IMG/VR virus record: IMGVR_UViG_3300047379_000481
Location: 1-49,559 of that record
DNA length: 49,559 nt
DNA from: a virus
Direction: 5' to 3' (one strand)
Part shown: positions 26,708-35,450 of the stretch, piece by piece
Layout: every line of letters starts with the position of its first letter
How positions within the stretch are numbered: position 1 is the stretch's first letter
Notes under the pieces: model-generated
Database searches by the model: none
What the model saw: the letters and a program-made list of their open reading frames with translations, nothing else
What the model was told of the DNA's origin: nothing
Translations under genes and position numbers: made by a program

Positions 26708-28087
26708 TTATTTAGTCTCTACATCAGAGGGTTCATCTGGCATGCCATAAGAATCCCTTACTAAAGTAAGATATGTATTTGCTTTTGCATTCAGAACATC
26801 AGCGGAGTGCTGTAGTTTTGCAATCAAATAAGCACCGCTATGTTCCTTGTCATAAATGTCATTCTCTTCTCTTTCTGATGAAGGAATGTTATTAGGAATC
26901 ATAATCTCAACTGTCTGTCCCGCACGTAAATCTGTTCGGAAAGGTATCTGAATAAAGACTTGCTGGTTGTTCTGTGATTGTTTTCTAGCAATCGACTGCG
27001 CTACGACATATTTCTGCCAGTCAGGAAATTCTGCTGTGTTCTTCTTACCACCATCTGGTTTCTCTGGTGATGCTACTTCCACACCATCAAACCAAGTCTC
27101 ATGATCCATCAACACAGACATAATTCTACTGGGATTGACTGCAAGATCAGCCTGACCTTTAGCAAGACCAGACTGGGATCCTAGATGCTCCATGTCATCA
27201 AAGCGATCACCTAAATTATAAACATACTCTTCGTAAGTACCAGTGCTATAGTTATAGAAACAAATAACATTAGAGAACGTACCCATTCTCAACTTGGATA
27301 AGATGTCAATCTCTTGTTGGAAGTCAATGTCAAGGATTTTACGGCGAGCATTCTGTGGATTGAGTTGATCATTCTCTTGAAAGAATGTCTCCACAGGTGG
27401 ATTAGTTTCGATAGAGTTTAGTGAGTCAATTGATCTAAAATGATATCCATCATAGTTTTCGTAGAAGTAATACCCTGCACTACCCTTTGATATTTGTAAT
27501 TCTGATGTTGTACTAGAACCTGAAGGAAATGTCTTCTTATCTTCAGGTACAGTTCTCTCTTTCAACGAGCTGATAATAGAGAAAGGTGTCTTCTTACCTG
27601 GCAAGAAAGTTACCTTAAACATAGAAGGATCATTGAGAAGTCTCTTTGTAGTTCCTAACTTTTCTGTTACTAGTTGAGATACAATGCCTTCTGCTTTACC
27701 TGATAGTCTTTCTCCTAATCTAGTAGTTTCATTGACCAACAGTTCATTGGAAACCAACCCAAGAGAATACTCTTGATACCTGTCTGCAGAAAAGCGATTG
27801 TATATCTTTGACACCTTCATGTTCAGTGTCAATAGTTCTTCATCAGCAGCACCAAATACCAGTTCAACATTCTCGTATCCAGAAATAGGAAGAGAAGAAA
27901 TAATATTTGCTGCGTTGTCAACGATGTCTAGGTTGACAGAAATACTTGGCATGTCAATGTCTTCAAAGTATTGAAAACTTTTGATCAACCCTGTTAGTGG
28001 CACTTCAGTTCCATCTAGACCAGTAATAGTTGCCTCTTCTAGTTTTAAACTAGAGGCATATGGAAACTCTTGGTTATTATCACTCAT
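26708..28087 (-). CDS. gp27-like baseplate hub / tail structural protein
   Basis: This 459-residue protein opens with a beta-rich domain (TGLIKSFQYFEDIDMPSISV, NLDIVDNAANIISSLP) typical of tail-hub proteins of the gp27/gpD fold. It ends with a second beta domain (IQIPFRTDLRAGQTVEIMIP and a GAYLIAKLQHS strand). It lies directly upstream of the gp5-like gene, which is its partner in the T4 hub, and overlaps the previous gene by ATGA. The gp27 name rests on context and fold-like patterns rather than strong similarity. A GATAAATA motif 122 bp upstream may give extra late expression. Confidence 0.6.
   Translation of the reverse strand: MSDNNQEFPYASSLKLEEATITGLDGTEVPLTGLIKSFQYFEDIDMPSISVNLDIVDNAANIISSLPISGYENVELVFGAADEELLTLNMKVSKIYNRFSADRYQEYSLGLVSNELLVNETTRLGERLSGKAEGIVSQLVTEKLGTTKRLLNDPSMFKVTFLPGKKTPFSIISSLKERTVPEDKKTFPSGSSTTSELQISKGSAGYYFYENYDGYHFRSIDSLNSIETNPPVETFFQENDQLNPQNARRKILDIDFQQEIDILSKLRMGTFSNVICFYNYSTGTYEEYVYNLGDRFDDMEHLGSQSGLAKGQADLAVNPSRIMSVLMDHETWFDGVEVASPEKPDGGKKNTAEFPDWQKYVVAQSIARKQSQNNQQVFIQIPFRTDLRAGQTVEIMIPNNIPSSEREENDIYDKEHSGAYLIAKLQHSADVLNAKANTYLTLVRDSYGMPDEPSDVETK
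26709..26715 (-). promoter_or_regulatory. Late promoter motif (CTAAATA) for the gp5-like gene
   Basis: The minus strand reads GACTAAATAAAAATAAAAG 18 bp before the hub gene start. The stop codon of the upstream gene lies within the same bases, so stop and promoter overlap. Confidence 0.6.
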
Positions 28088-30657
28088 GTGGTCACACCAT
28101 CAACTGTAAATACTGATTTGGATAGAGAAGAAACAGAAGGAGCTACTGTAGTTCCCTGTGATGTAGGAACCGCACCAGTAGCAGCAGATTGTGTTTGCTC
28201 ACCGCCCATATTTATCATTGCTACTTGTGCTTTTTCTGCTGCTGTAGAACCTCGCATCGCCTGTGTTGGATCTACTTTAGTTGCTGGTGGTTTAGTTGCT
28301 GGTGGTTTAACTCTCTCCTGACCATACTCTATGAATGACTTAAGTATAGCAGCATTTTTACCACCAGTGGTATCTATCTTCATACTACCACGATATAAGT
28401 CAAACCCGCCACCACCTAGTTTGAATGCATTGTATTGTTTACCATCATGCTCGAAATATATTCTTTCCCCTGTTCTTGCACCAAAGGTTTCTGTAATTCC
28501 TTGTGAAGATTTTGATTGTGCTTCTAGATCTGAAGTATCTCCTGTTGTTTTTGGTTCTGGTTTTGGTTCTACTAACGGTCCTGGTTTTGATCCTGGTTTT
28601 GCATAAGCAATACTATATCCCTCGCCAGTACCAAGATAATTTTTAGCTGCGACACTCAAGTCAAGCATATGATTACTTGAGTGTCCTTCTACTCCAGGTC
28701 CAACATCATTAACCCTAACAACAGCAGACTTTCCTGTCTTGGTATTAGTTACAACTACATTAAAAGGTTTCTTGAGAGTTCTACCGCCAGGAAATCTCGC
28801 TGCAGGAACTGTCATATTTTTGGGAAGAGTGGCTAGCAATGGTGGAAATGCTGCCGCAGAAAAAACATCTTCCTTATATCCTTCACCAGTAGATGTAGCA
28901 GGCAATCCTTCAGCAGTCTTATGTCCGCTGGCGTTAATACCACCAAGTGATGGATCATAGTAAGTTGTCTTGGCACCAGTGCTAATCATCTCACCAGCTT
29001 CTCCTGATCCTGTAGTAGAAGGATTATGTGTGTCTTTTGGTGGTGCAGGATCGTTATCTGGATTGAACAGGTTTTTTAGACCATCAAATACTTTCTGGAA
29101 TACATTTTTCTTTTCTTTTTTCTCTTCATCACCACCAGTCAAGATAGAAGGTTCTTTCTTCAAACTTTCACCAGCCTTTGCTTTACCTACCAGTGATTTA
29201 GGTAGGTCAAATACACTGGCAAGTGGAGTGATAACTTTTGCCATCTCACTAGCAACCTCGGGACTGTCTCCAGATAGTCGTTTGACTAACTCACTACTAG
29301 CAGCCAACGCCATACCACCAGCAACCTTTGTTGGTAGTGCCATAGCATCTACTAATGGTTGTTCCAGACTACTATCTGCCATCAGGTTAGGTATCTCAAT
29401 GGGAGATGATTTACCCATAGGAGTTCCCTCTTCATAACTGTTATTGACATTAGAAAATGATTTACCCATCTCATAACTGTTATTGACATTAACATTCATA
29501 GGAGGAACCATAGGTTCTGATGGTGTTGGTCTTACCTTACCATCAACCGCACTTGGTTCTCCTTGCGTGTAGTTGTTGTCTAATGGTACGATTGCCTCAT
29601 CACCATGTAGTGTCAAACCAGGTACTTTATATCCACTATCAGGTCCAGATAAGATAGCACCTCGCTCTGCTTGTGGACCTTCTTTGACATCATCCGATGG
29701 CGATTCATTATCTGATTCTGGATCATAATCTAGTTTTATATTAGATGCTGCATCCTTTAGATCGAATGTATCATCAGTGGTGTCCACTGGGATATTAGTG
29801 GTGACAACTTTGGCTTGTTTTTCTAGATTGGATTCTTTGACCGTTCCTTCTGCATCATCAGTTTGTTTTTTCTTCAATGCAGTCTGTGCATTGATTGCTT
29901 CAGCAATCTTGGTTAACTTGTCCTCAATACTATCTGTTCTTTCACTCAACTGATTAACAATATCAGTCTTCATTGCATGAACATCAGAAGCAACCTGTTT
30001 AGAGTCACCGATGCTGTTGTTAATAGACTGTGCTGTCTTGTCTAATGACTGGGCAATAGCATTGATTGCCTGGAGAAGGTCTTCTCTAGTTGCTCTCTGC
30101 TTGTTACCAGATGCTGCTGCCGCTACTTTCTTTTCAGTTTCAGCAAGCATCCTCTCTTGAGAAAGAGACTGTCTCTTCTGCTCAAGTTCAAAGGGAGACA
30201 TCTTTTTAGGGATTGCAGGTGTCTCTGCTTTTACACCTTCAGGTGGTCTCTTTGCACTCTGAAAATTATAGTTATCAAATTGCCTACGGAATCTCTCAAC
30301 GTCAGACAGTTTCTTTATGTCTTTACCGTCAGCGTCTCTATTGTCTACGAAGTTCCAGAACTGTGCCTTTGGATTCTTTAGCAGTTTGACACGATCAACT
30401 GCCTGTTCAATGTCTTGCTTCTTGCCACTGATATATGATCCACCAAACTTATTCTTTAGTGCTGCCTTAAAAAAGAAACCTTTCTCTACACCTGCTTCTT
30501 CTAGGCTATCATATCCTGCTTTCTTTGCCTTCTCTTCTGCTGCTTCTCTCTCTTGTCTAGCAAATTTTCTTGCAGCAAGAACCTTCGAGATCATACTACC
30601 AATATGATCCTTACCTGGTTTTGTTGTATCTGTAAACCCTTCGGTAAATGCTGCCAT
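28084..30657 (-). CDS. Large tail/hub protein with double-psi beta-barrel (RlpA-like) domain
   Basis: The 857-residue protein starts MAAFTEGFTDTTKPGKD. It is highly charged and helical for ~330 residues (QEREAAEEKAKKAGYDSLEE), has a linker with LHGDEAIVPLDNNYT, and a segment FDLPKSLVGKAK shared with the next upstream gene. Residues ~560-690 match a double-psi beta barrel: TTYYDPSLGGINASGHKT, then VVRVNDVGPGVEGHSSNHM and LDLSVAAKNYLG. DPBB domains of RlpA and phage cell-wall hydrolases cut glycan. Position after the tail chaperone suggests a tape-measure or hub role with peptidoglycan activity. A late motif lies 20 bp upstream. Confidence 0.65.
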   Translation of the reverse strand: MAAFTEGFTDTTKPGKDHIGSMISKVLAARKFARQEREAAEEKAKKAGYDSLEEAGVEKGFFFKAALKNKFGGSYISGKKQDIEQAVDRVKLLKNPKAQFWNFVDNRDADGKDIKKLSDVERFRRQFDNYNFQSAKRPPEGVKAETPAIPKKMSPFELEQKRQSLSQERMLAETEKKVAAAASGNKQRATREDLLQAINAIAQSLDKTAQSINNSIGDSKQVASDVHAMKTDIVNQLSERTDSIEDKLTKIAEAINAQTALKKKQTDDAEGTVKESNLEKQAKVVTTNIPVDTTDDTFDLKDAASNIKLDYDPESDNESPSDDVKEGPQAERGAILSGPDSGYKVPGLTLHGDEAIVPLDNNYTQGEPSAVDGKVRPTPSEPMVPPMNVNVNNSYEMGKSFSNVNNSYEEGTPMGKSSPIEIPNLMADSSLEQPLVDAMALPTKVAGGMALAASSELVKRLSGDSPEVASEMAKVITPLASVFDLPKSLVGKAKAGESLKKEPSILTGGDEEKKEKKNVFQKVFDGLKNLFNPDNDPAPPKDTHNPSTTGSGEAGEMISTGAKTTYYDPSLGGINASGHKTAEGLPATSTGEGYKEDVFSAAAFPPLLATLPKNMTVPAARFPGGRTLKKPFNVVVTNTKTGKSAVVRVNDVGPGVEGHSSNHMLDLSVAAKNYLGTGEGYSIAYAKPGSKPGPLVEPKPEPKTTGDTSDLEAQSKSSQGITETFGARTGERIYFEHDGKQYNAFKLGGGGFDLYRGSMKIDTTGGKNAAILKSFIEYGQERVKPPATKPPATKVDPTQAMRGSTAAEKAQVAMINMGGEQTQSAATGAVPTSQGTTVAPSVSSLSKSVFTVDGVTT

Positions 30658-30676
30658 TTATTAGATTCCCCCTAGA

Positions 30677-30683
30677 TATTTAG
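30677..30683 (-). promoter_or_regulatory. Late promoter motif (CTAAATA)
   Basis: The minus strand reads TTAACTAAATATCTAG 20 bp before the 857-aa gene. The TAA of CTAAATA is also the stop codon of the 994-aa gene. Confidence 0.6.
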
Positions 30684-33664
30684 TTAAAGAGAGCGATGTG
30701 CATTGCTGCTTTTCCTGGCGCAACACCCATCGGAGGTCTAGTTATAGATTTATTATCACGAGGTACATCTACAGTTGGTTCTGGTGGTGCTTGCGGTGGA
30801 GTCATGACAATGATAGTCTGTGCCATTGATTCTGCCTCTTCATCATACTCTAACACTTCAGGTACAAAGGTACGATAAGTTTGAATTAATTCAGATGGTG
30901 TACTAGACGCATTCATTGCCAGCAGGTGATCAAGAACTGGTGGTGTACCATACACCAAGTTTTTCATAACAATCTCTGGTCCTTCTTCACCAACAGTAAT
31001 CTGTTCTTGACCTGACATACCAGCAACACCACCTTCGGCATATGCAGGACCACCTTTATCAAATAAATCAAAATCTCTATTGCCGCCCTCTTTCTTCATA
31101 GCAGAGAAGTGCATCGCATCTTTAACACTTCTCCATGCACCACCCCATCCTAGTCCATGCTTTGCAGCAATTTCACCGATGTTGGATGGCATATCAGTAA
31201 CTAAATTATTGCCAGTAGGATCATATGGATTTTCGTTTGCGTTTATATCAATTGATGCTCCATATGGATGAGAATATCTATTTTGATCATAATCAGGATC
31301 ATCAGGACCAGCGCCACCACCAGTGCCTGCATTTCTGAACCCACCAATAGTTCTAATTTTATATCCAGTCTCTTCTAATTCAGCAACGAATCCTTTAAAT
31401 TGATTAGCAACAACACTAGCTACCTTGTATGTATGACCATCTTTTGTAGTCAAATTAGTTAGTTTAATACCAGTGTTCCATGGTCTATCATTAATTGAAC
31501 CTGTTGATTCTAATTTAGAATCTACTGCTGGAGAAGGTGGAACTGGTTTTCCATCAGGACCCATTGGTCTGATACCAAAAAATCTAGCTAGATTTGAAAA
31601 GAAATTACCACTACCTTCATCTGCTTCTTCTAAATCCTTCTTTTCCTTTTCATTTAACTGCACCGTTTCTTCTCTAAATAAAGGATTTTCTTCTTCCGTT
31701 TTTCTAGAAATCTTATTAAGACTATTAGCAACACCGTCAATTGATCCACCAACATTTGTTGATGCAAGTGATTTAGGAACATCAAATGCGGTTGCTATTT
31801 TTGATGCCTCTTGCTGGAAGCTAGGTGCTACTGTCGCTGCTAGTGGTCCAACATCAGACAATACTTTACTACTAGCAGCCAAGATTGTACCACCAATAGG
31901 ACGCATTAGATCTTTGTAGAATCCAGGTTCAATTAAAGCCTCTGTACCATGTAATTCTGGAACACCAGTTCCACTACCGCCCTGCTCAAACTTACCAAAG
32001 AATGTACCGCCTGGAGTGATCTTTTCTATAAAACTAGGGGTGTACTGTTTAATTTGTGGGGTGAGGGGTTCGATTTCACGAGCAGCAATTTGTCTTGTGT
32101 ATTCTGCTTTTGCTTCAAGTTCCTCTGGAGTAGATCTTTGTTCTCCATACATGACTGCCTCTTGTTCTTCTGGAGTTAGATCTCCCCCAGTTTCAAGTTT
32201 CATTGTTGCATATTTTTTCTCTTTATCTTTTTCAAGATGAGACATCCTTGCTTCTGCAAGAGGAATCAATCCTAATTCAGCAGCAAGGAAAGCCCACCCA
32301 ACAGGACCAGGGATAGCACCACCACTAGCAAGAAGACCACCCACAATATCTCCTTTGGCAAATCTTTCTATAGCAAATCCAACACCAAGTGCAGTACCAA
32401 CGCCTGGTATAAATCTAGAAGCTCCTTTAGCAGCTGCTCTAGTTGCTGCTTTTTTACCAACTGCTCCCGCCACTGCTTGTGTAGTTTTCTTTCCAGCACC
32501 ACCACGTAAAAACTGTGTTCCTCTCTCAATTCCAGCAGAGATTGTTCTACCACCAGGAATCTTACGCAATTTATTACCAAGACCCATCCTACCCTTTCTT
32601 GCCAGTGCTCTTGCAGTCTTAAGAGGGTTCCTCATTCTTCGGAGCATCTTACCAATGCCACCAGTACGAAGAAATCTTAAAAAACGTAGAAATTTAAGAA
32701 AATTAGGTCCACCACCACCTTTTTTATTCTCCTTCTCTATTTCATCAGTAGTATCTTCATATCCAAAAGTATCTGCTACATCTTCCTTGTTTTCCAGGTT
32801 AGCTTCAGCTGCAGCAGTCTCCGCATCATCTATCGCCTCTTCTTCAGTCTCATTTTGCGATTGCATCGCATTTAAGATATCATCAAACCTATCGTTCAAT
32901 GAATCATATGTCGTTTCAATCTGATTGAGATTACTAACTGTAGTACCAACAGCAGCACCAAACAATTCATTCTGTTTCTTCAATTCATTATCAATTGAAG
33001 ACAACTGCCCCTGAATCTTCTCTAAAGATGAAGTCAGAGTCTTAAGTATCTTTACATTAGATATTGCTTCTACTTTCTGCTTCTTTTCTTTTGGTGTCTT
33101 CTCGTAATTCTGACCAGTCTGCTGATTAACAGCGTCAAGCATACCTGGTGGCAATAAGTCTATAATATCTGATAGATCTGGTGCAGTTTCTTCAACAACA
33201 GGTTTGTCTACTACTACTTCATCTACTGCCTTAACTGCTTCATCAATGTTTTCTTTTACTTCTTCTTCTGCTTTCTCTACAATCTCTTCTGCTTCTTCTT
33301 CTGCTACCTCTTCTTTCTTTTCTTCAGCAACAGTTGTGTCAGTAAATCCTTCTGTAAAAGATGTTTTTAGATACCTTTCTACAATCCATTCTTGATATCT
33401 TCTCTCATCCCGACCACTGGTACTACCAGTCTCAAACATAGGATATCCATCGATATCCGTCTTCATGTTCTTGATAATTATATCAGCATCTTGCGTGGAG
33501 ATTTTCTTCTCCAACATAGAAAAGTAACTGGTGCCACTATCATCCGTGCCGCCAGTTAACTTTGCTTTTAATCTATTAAAGATGCGATCCTTCTGTCCAC
33601 CACCAGGCACACCTTTCCTATACCATCTTACGATATCTTCTGGTGCTGGGGTGTTGAAAATCAT
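30680..33664 (-). CDS. Large tail/hub protein with M15 (D,D-carboxypeptidase-like) domain, tape-measure candidate
   Basis: The 994-residue protein has an N-terminal 60-residue Lys/Arg-rich domain, a FTEGFTDTT segment, a long Glu/Lys coiled coil (KEEVAEEEAEEIVEKAEEEV), and a basic Gly/Arg stretch. A hydrophobic region (GDIVGGLLASGGAIPGPVGW) follows, then a segment shared with the 857-aa protein (LHGTEALIEPG, AFDVPKSLAS). Residues ~745-860 match peptidase M15: Y-S-H-P-Y-G-A-S-I-D-I-N at ~798 and W-R-S-V-K-D-A-M-H-F near 850, supplying the zinc H/D/H set. Many tail tape measures carry such peptidoglycan peptidases. It starts TAATG after the frameshift ORF, the normal tape-measure place. Confidence 0.7.
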   Translation of the reverse strand: MIFNTPAPEDIVRWYRKGVPGGGQKDRIFNRLKAKLTGGTDDSGTSYFSMLEKKISTQDADIIIKNMKTDIDGYPMFETGSTSGRDERRYQEWIVERYLKTSFTEGFTDTTVAEEKKEEVAEEEAEEIVEKAEEEVKENIDEAVKAVDEVVVDKPVVEETAPDLSDIIDLLPPGMLDAVNQQTGQNYEKTPKEKKQKVEAISNVKILKTLTSSLEKIQGQLSSIDNELKKQNELFGAAVGTTVSNLNQIETTYDSLNDRFDDILNAMQSQNETEEEAIDDAETAAAEANLENKEDVADTFGYEDTTDEIEKENKKGGGGPNFLKFLRFLRFLRTGGIGKMLRRMRNPLKTARALARKGRMGLGNKLRKIPGGRTISAGIERGTQFLRGGAGKKTTQAVAGAVGKKAATRAAAKGASRFIPGVGTALGVGFAIERFAKGDIVGGLLASGGAIPGPVGWAFLAAELGLIPLAEARMSHLEKDKEKKYATMKLETGGDLTPEEQEAVMYGEQRSTPEELEAKAEYTRQIAAREIEPLTPQIKQYTPSFIEKITPGGTFFGKFEQGGSGTGVPELHGTEALIEPGFYKDLMRPIGGTILAASSKVLSDVGPLAATVAPSFQQEASKIATAFDVPKSLASTNVGGSIDGVANSLNKISRKTEEENPLFREETVQLNEKEKKDLEEADEGSGNFFSNLARFFGIRPMGPDGKPVPPSPAVDSKLESTGSINDRPWNTGIKLTNLTTKDGHTYKVASVVANQFKGFVAELEETGYKIRTIGGFRNAGTGGGAGPDDPDYDQNRYSHPYGASIDINANENPYDPTGNNLVTDMPSNIGEIAAKHGLGWGGAWRSVKDAMHFSAMKKEGGNRDFDLFDKGGPAYAEGGVAGMSGQEQITVGEEGPEIVMKNLVYGTPPVLDHLLAMNASSTPSELIQTYRTFVPEVLEYDEEAESMAQTIIVMTPPQAPPEPTVDVPRDNKSITRPPMGVAPGKAAMHIALFN

Positions 33665-33852
33665 TAGGCGGATCTAGATGCTTCCTGTTTCTTTTTCTCT
33701 TGTTCGATGTGCTGAATCAAGAGGGACGTGTATACTTCACGTTCCCAAGGCATCATGTTTTCAATCTCTGTCAAGCTGTATTTATGGTACTGCATTAAGG
33801 CAAAGTTAGTTTTATAGTACCCTTCCAAATTGTTTTGGAAGAGTGCTATGCG
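33664..33852 (-). CDS. Tail assembly chaperone extension, likely made by -1 frameshift from gp26 (gp51 position)
   Basis: This frame is open for 62 codons, starting exactly where a -1 slip on the gp26 heptamer would place the ribosome (R-I-A-L-F-Q-N-N). It ends SRSA-stop sharing one base with the next ATG. The sequence has YSLTEIENMMPWEREVYTSL and a charged EQEKKKQEASR tail, the pattern of the T-domain of tail assembly chaperones. No ATG with a Shine-Dalgarno opens it; the first ATG is 19 codons in and a weak TTG is 8 codons in. Fusion to gp26 would give 298 residues. In T4 this position is gene 51. Independent initiation at TTG 33828 or ATG 33795 remains possible. Confidence 0.65.
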   Translation of the reverse strand, partial: RIALFQNNLEGYYKTNFALMQYHKYSLTEIENMMPWEREVYTSLLIQHIEQEKKKQEASRSA

Positions 33853-33858
33853 AAAAAA
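33822..33858 (-). promoter_or_regulatory. Programmed -1 ribosomal frameshift signal
   Basis: On the minus strand the gp26 frame reads AGT TTT TTC GCA TAG. T-TTT-TTC (33852-33858) is a canonical X-XXY-YYZ heptamer. After a 10-nt spacer, CTTCCAAA pairs perfectly with TTTGGAAG around ACAA (33822-33841). Confidence 0.7.
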
Positions 33859-34559
33859 CTTTGCAATCCCTCAATAGTATACTCACACTCATTACCTGTG
33901 TTTGGGTTGACTACCGTAAACGTATGAGAAAGTCTAGGCATAGTCTCATAAAATTTTTGGATTGATTCAAATTGTTTGGTAGTCAATGACTCCACAAACT
34001 CACGAAACTCTTTCTTACTAGTAGTAGAAGAATCGTATACCTCTTCTTCATCAAAGATCTGTTCGATATGTTCTGCAATGAAGCTAAAGATATGATCAGC
34101 ATCAATACCTTTGTTCAAGAATTGAGACTCAATAAATCTATCCATACTAGGATACTTCATCAGGATACCAGTGGTATCAGTCAACATAATCTTTCTATCA
34201 TGCCCCTCTTCTTTGGTAACTTCTACCTCATCAATATTGATAGAAGCAGTGGCATTGGTCTCACCATCATCCGTACAGGTTACCGTCATTTCAATGACTT
34301 CACCGATAGCAGCGGCACGAATCTTAAGGAACAAATATTCTAGATCAAATGATGGTAGTTGATCTACCTTAATTCTAGAAATAACACAAGACTTCAATAC
34401 ATTTTTAACAGCATCAATAACTTGCTTTTCGTCTTGCGATTCCATTGCCAATAGCAAAACCTTTTCTTCTTTTACCAGAAATGGTCTATACTTTACCGTT
34501 TTTCCAGTAGAAGGCAGCGACAGTTCATACTGCGGTACGCCAAGTTTTGGTAATGCCAT
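33846..34559 (-). CDS. gp26-like baseplate hub / tail chaperone protein
   Basis: This 237-residue protein resembles T4 gp26: LPSTGKTVKYRPFLVKEEKV, then RAAAIGEVIEMTVTCTDDGE in the middle, and a helical C-terminus (FREFVESLTTKQFESIQKFY ... TIEGLQSFFA). Similar 'T4 baseplate' family proteins in other phages act as the short form of the tail assembly chaperone, located between tail tube and tape measure. That is the arrangement here, with a tail-tube-like gene upstream and tape-measure-like genes downstream. The last codons contain the slippery heptamer. A CTAAATA/AATAAATA late motif lies ~27 bp upstream. Confidence 0.8.
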   Translation of the reverse strand: MALPKLGVPQYELSLPSTGKTVKYRPFLVKEEKVLLLAMESQDEKQVIDAVKNVLKSCVISRIKVDQLPSFDLEYLFLKIRAAAIGEVIEMTVTCTDDGETNATASINIDEVEVTKEEGHDRKIMLTDTTGILMKYPSMDRFIESQFLNKGIDADHIFSFIAEHIEQIFDEEEVYDSSTTSKKEFREFVESLTTKQFESIQKFYETMPRLSHTFTVVNPNTGNECEYTIEGLQSFFA

Positions 34560-34585
34560 TGATATGTAAATTCAATTCGTATATT

Positions 34586-34592
34586 TATTTAG
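34586..34592 (-). promoter_or_regulatory. Late promoter motif (CTAAATAAATA)
   Basis: The minus strand reads GAGCTAAATAAATATACG 27 bp before gp26, with two overlapping late-type motifs (CTAAATA and AATAAATA). It follows repeat A directly. Confidence 0.65.
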
Positions 34593-34597
34593 CTCGA

Positions 34598-34662
34598 CTT
34601 TTTGAGTCAATTTTTGGTGGGGATTTTTTTTCGGAATTCCTGTAACCAAAAAGTCAATTTCC
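34598..34662 (-). repeat. Intergenic ~65-bp repeat, copy A
   Basis: The plus strand contains GGTGGGGATTTTTTTTCGGA followed by ATTCCTGTAACC, nearly the same as copy B at 22483-22547. It begins at the stop codon of the 254-aa gene and ends at the late promoter of gp26. Confidence 0.75.
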
Positions 34663-35418
34663 TATGCCAAATGCTTTCTTCAAGTCATCAATTATTTTCT
34701 TGAAGTCTCCTCCAGTACCATAATTTGAGATGTCATTAGTTATGATAGTATGTTTAGCATAGTGGAAGTTAACACTGACCTTGGTGAGTTGTGATGTTCC
34801 ATATGACATTGGTACAGTGTCAATAGAGTATGGATAGATATCTTCCAGAACAAATGCTACCGATGCTCTATCATCTACAGTAGCAGCACCAGGTTCAGTC
34901 TTAATAACAATACATTTACCAAGATATCTATCTGGGTACTTCAATCTTACTTGACGATTTATACTATTAGTTTCAACAGCTTTTCTCTTCAGATCATTGA
35001 AACTTCTACCAGTAAGTCGCTCACCCGTCTCTCCGTCAAACCCGAATTCTGGTTGAGTTATATTACCACTATAGATATAGTTATACCAGTAATGAAAGAA
35101 CTTGAATGGTGTCATGTTAGCATCACACATCCACGTAAAAGAAACATCACTATACAATTTTGCATAGGGATATTGAATCTGATTTTCACCAAGGTATCTG
35201 CCTTGTATTTGTCCCGTAGCAGACTGAACGTTAGGTAGCTGTGCTTCCTCAACCATCATACTAATTATACTGTCAGGTTGCTCCCATCCAGGGAATTGGA
35301 TTCCTAGATCAGTGGTCAGTAGTGATGGCAACGACCAACTAATGTTATAACCAGTCGTTAATGACATGCCACCATTGGCACTCATAGCATTAACAAATGA
35401 TGAAATAGATTTAGACAT
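34654..35418 (-). CDS. Tail-tube-family protein (gp19/gp54-like)
   Basis: This 254-residue protein has a tail-tube pattern: MVEEAQLPNVQSATGQIQGR, then YPYAKLYSDVSFTWMCDANM and FKFFHYWYNYIY, like gp19-fold proteins (aromatic strand plus a helix after a D..M..F motif). It is larger than gp19 (~163 in T4) and smaller than gp54 (~320). It starts divergently from gp4 with a shared intergenic region of ~32 bp. The most likely role is tube initiator or tube-cap paralogue at the baseplate. A GATAAATA motif lies 98 bp upstream, inside gp4 on the opposite strand. Confidence 0.55.
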   Translation of the reverse strand: MSKSISSFVNAMSANGGMSLTTGYNISWSLPSLLTTDLGIQFPGWEQPDSIISMMVEEAQLPNVQSATGQIQGRYLGENQIQYPYAKLYSDVSFTWMCDANMTPFKFFHYWYNYIYSGNITQPEFGFDGETGERLTGRSFNDLKRKAVETNSINRQVRLKYPDRYLGKCIVIKTEPGAATVDDRASVAFVLEDIYPYSIDTVPMSYGTSQLTKVSVNFHYAKHTIITNDISNYGTGGDFKKIIDDLKKAFGIGN

Positions 35419-35425
35419 CTAAATA
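35419..35425 (+). promoter_or_regulatory. Late promoter motif (CTAAATA) for the plus-strand island
   Basis: The plus strand reads ATCTAAATAGTTACGG, 26 bp before the ATG of gp4. It sits directly beside the start of the divergent minus-strand gene, so this is the turn point between the two strands. Confidence 0.6.
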
Positions 35426-35450
35426 GTTACGGAAGGTGTGCGGAAACATT

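Noticed and set aside
34598-34662. Reading the intergenic repeats as ordinary terminators
   Set aside because: The conserved core does not form a stable GC-rich stem followed by a T-run in the minus-strand sense; only weak, non-shared hairpins are seen.
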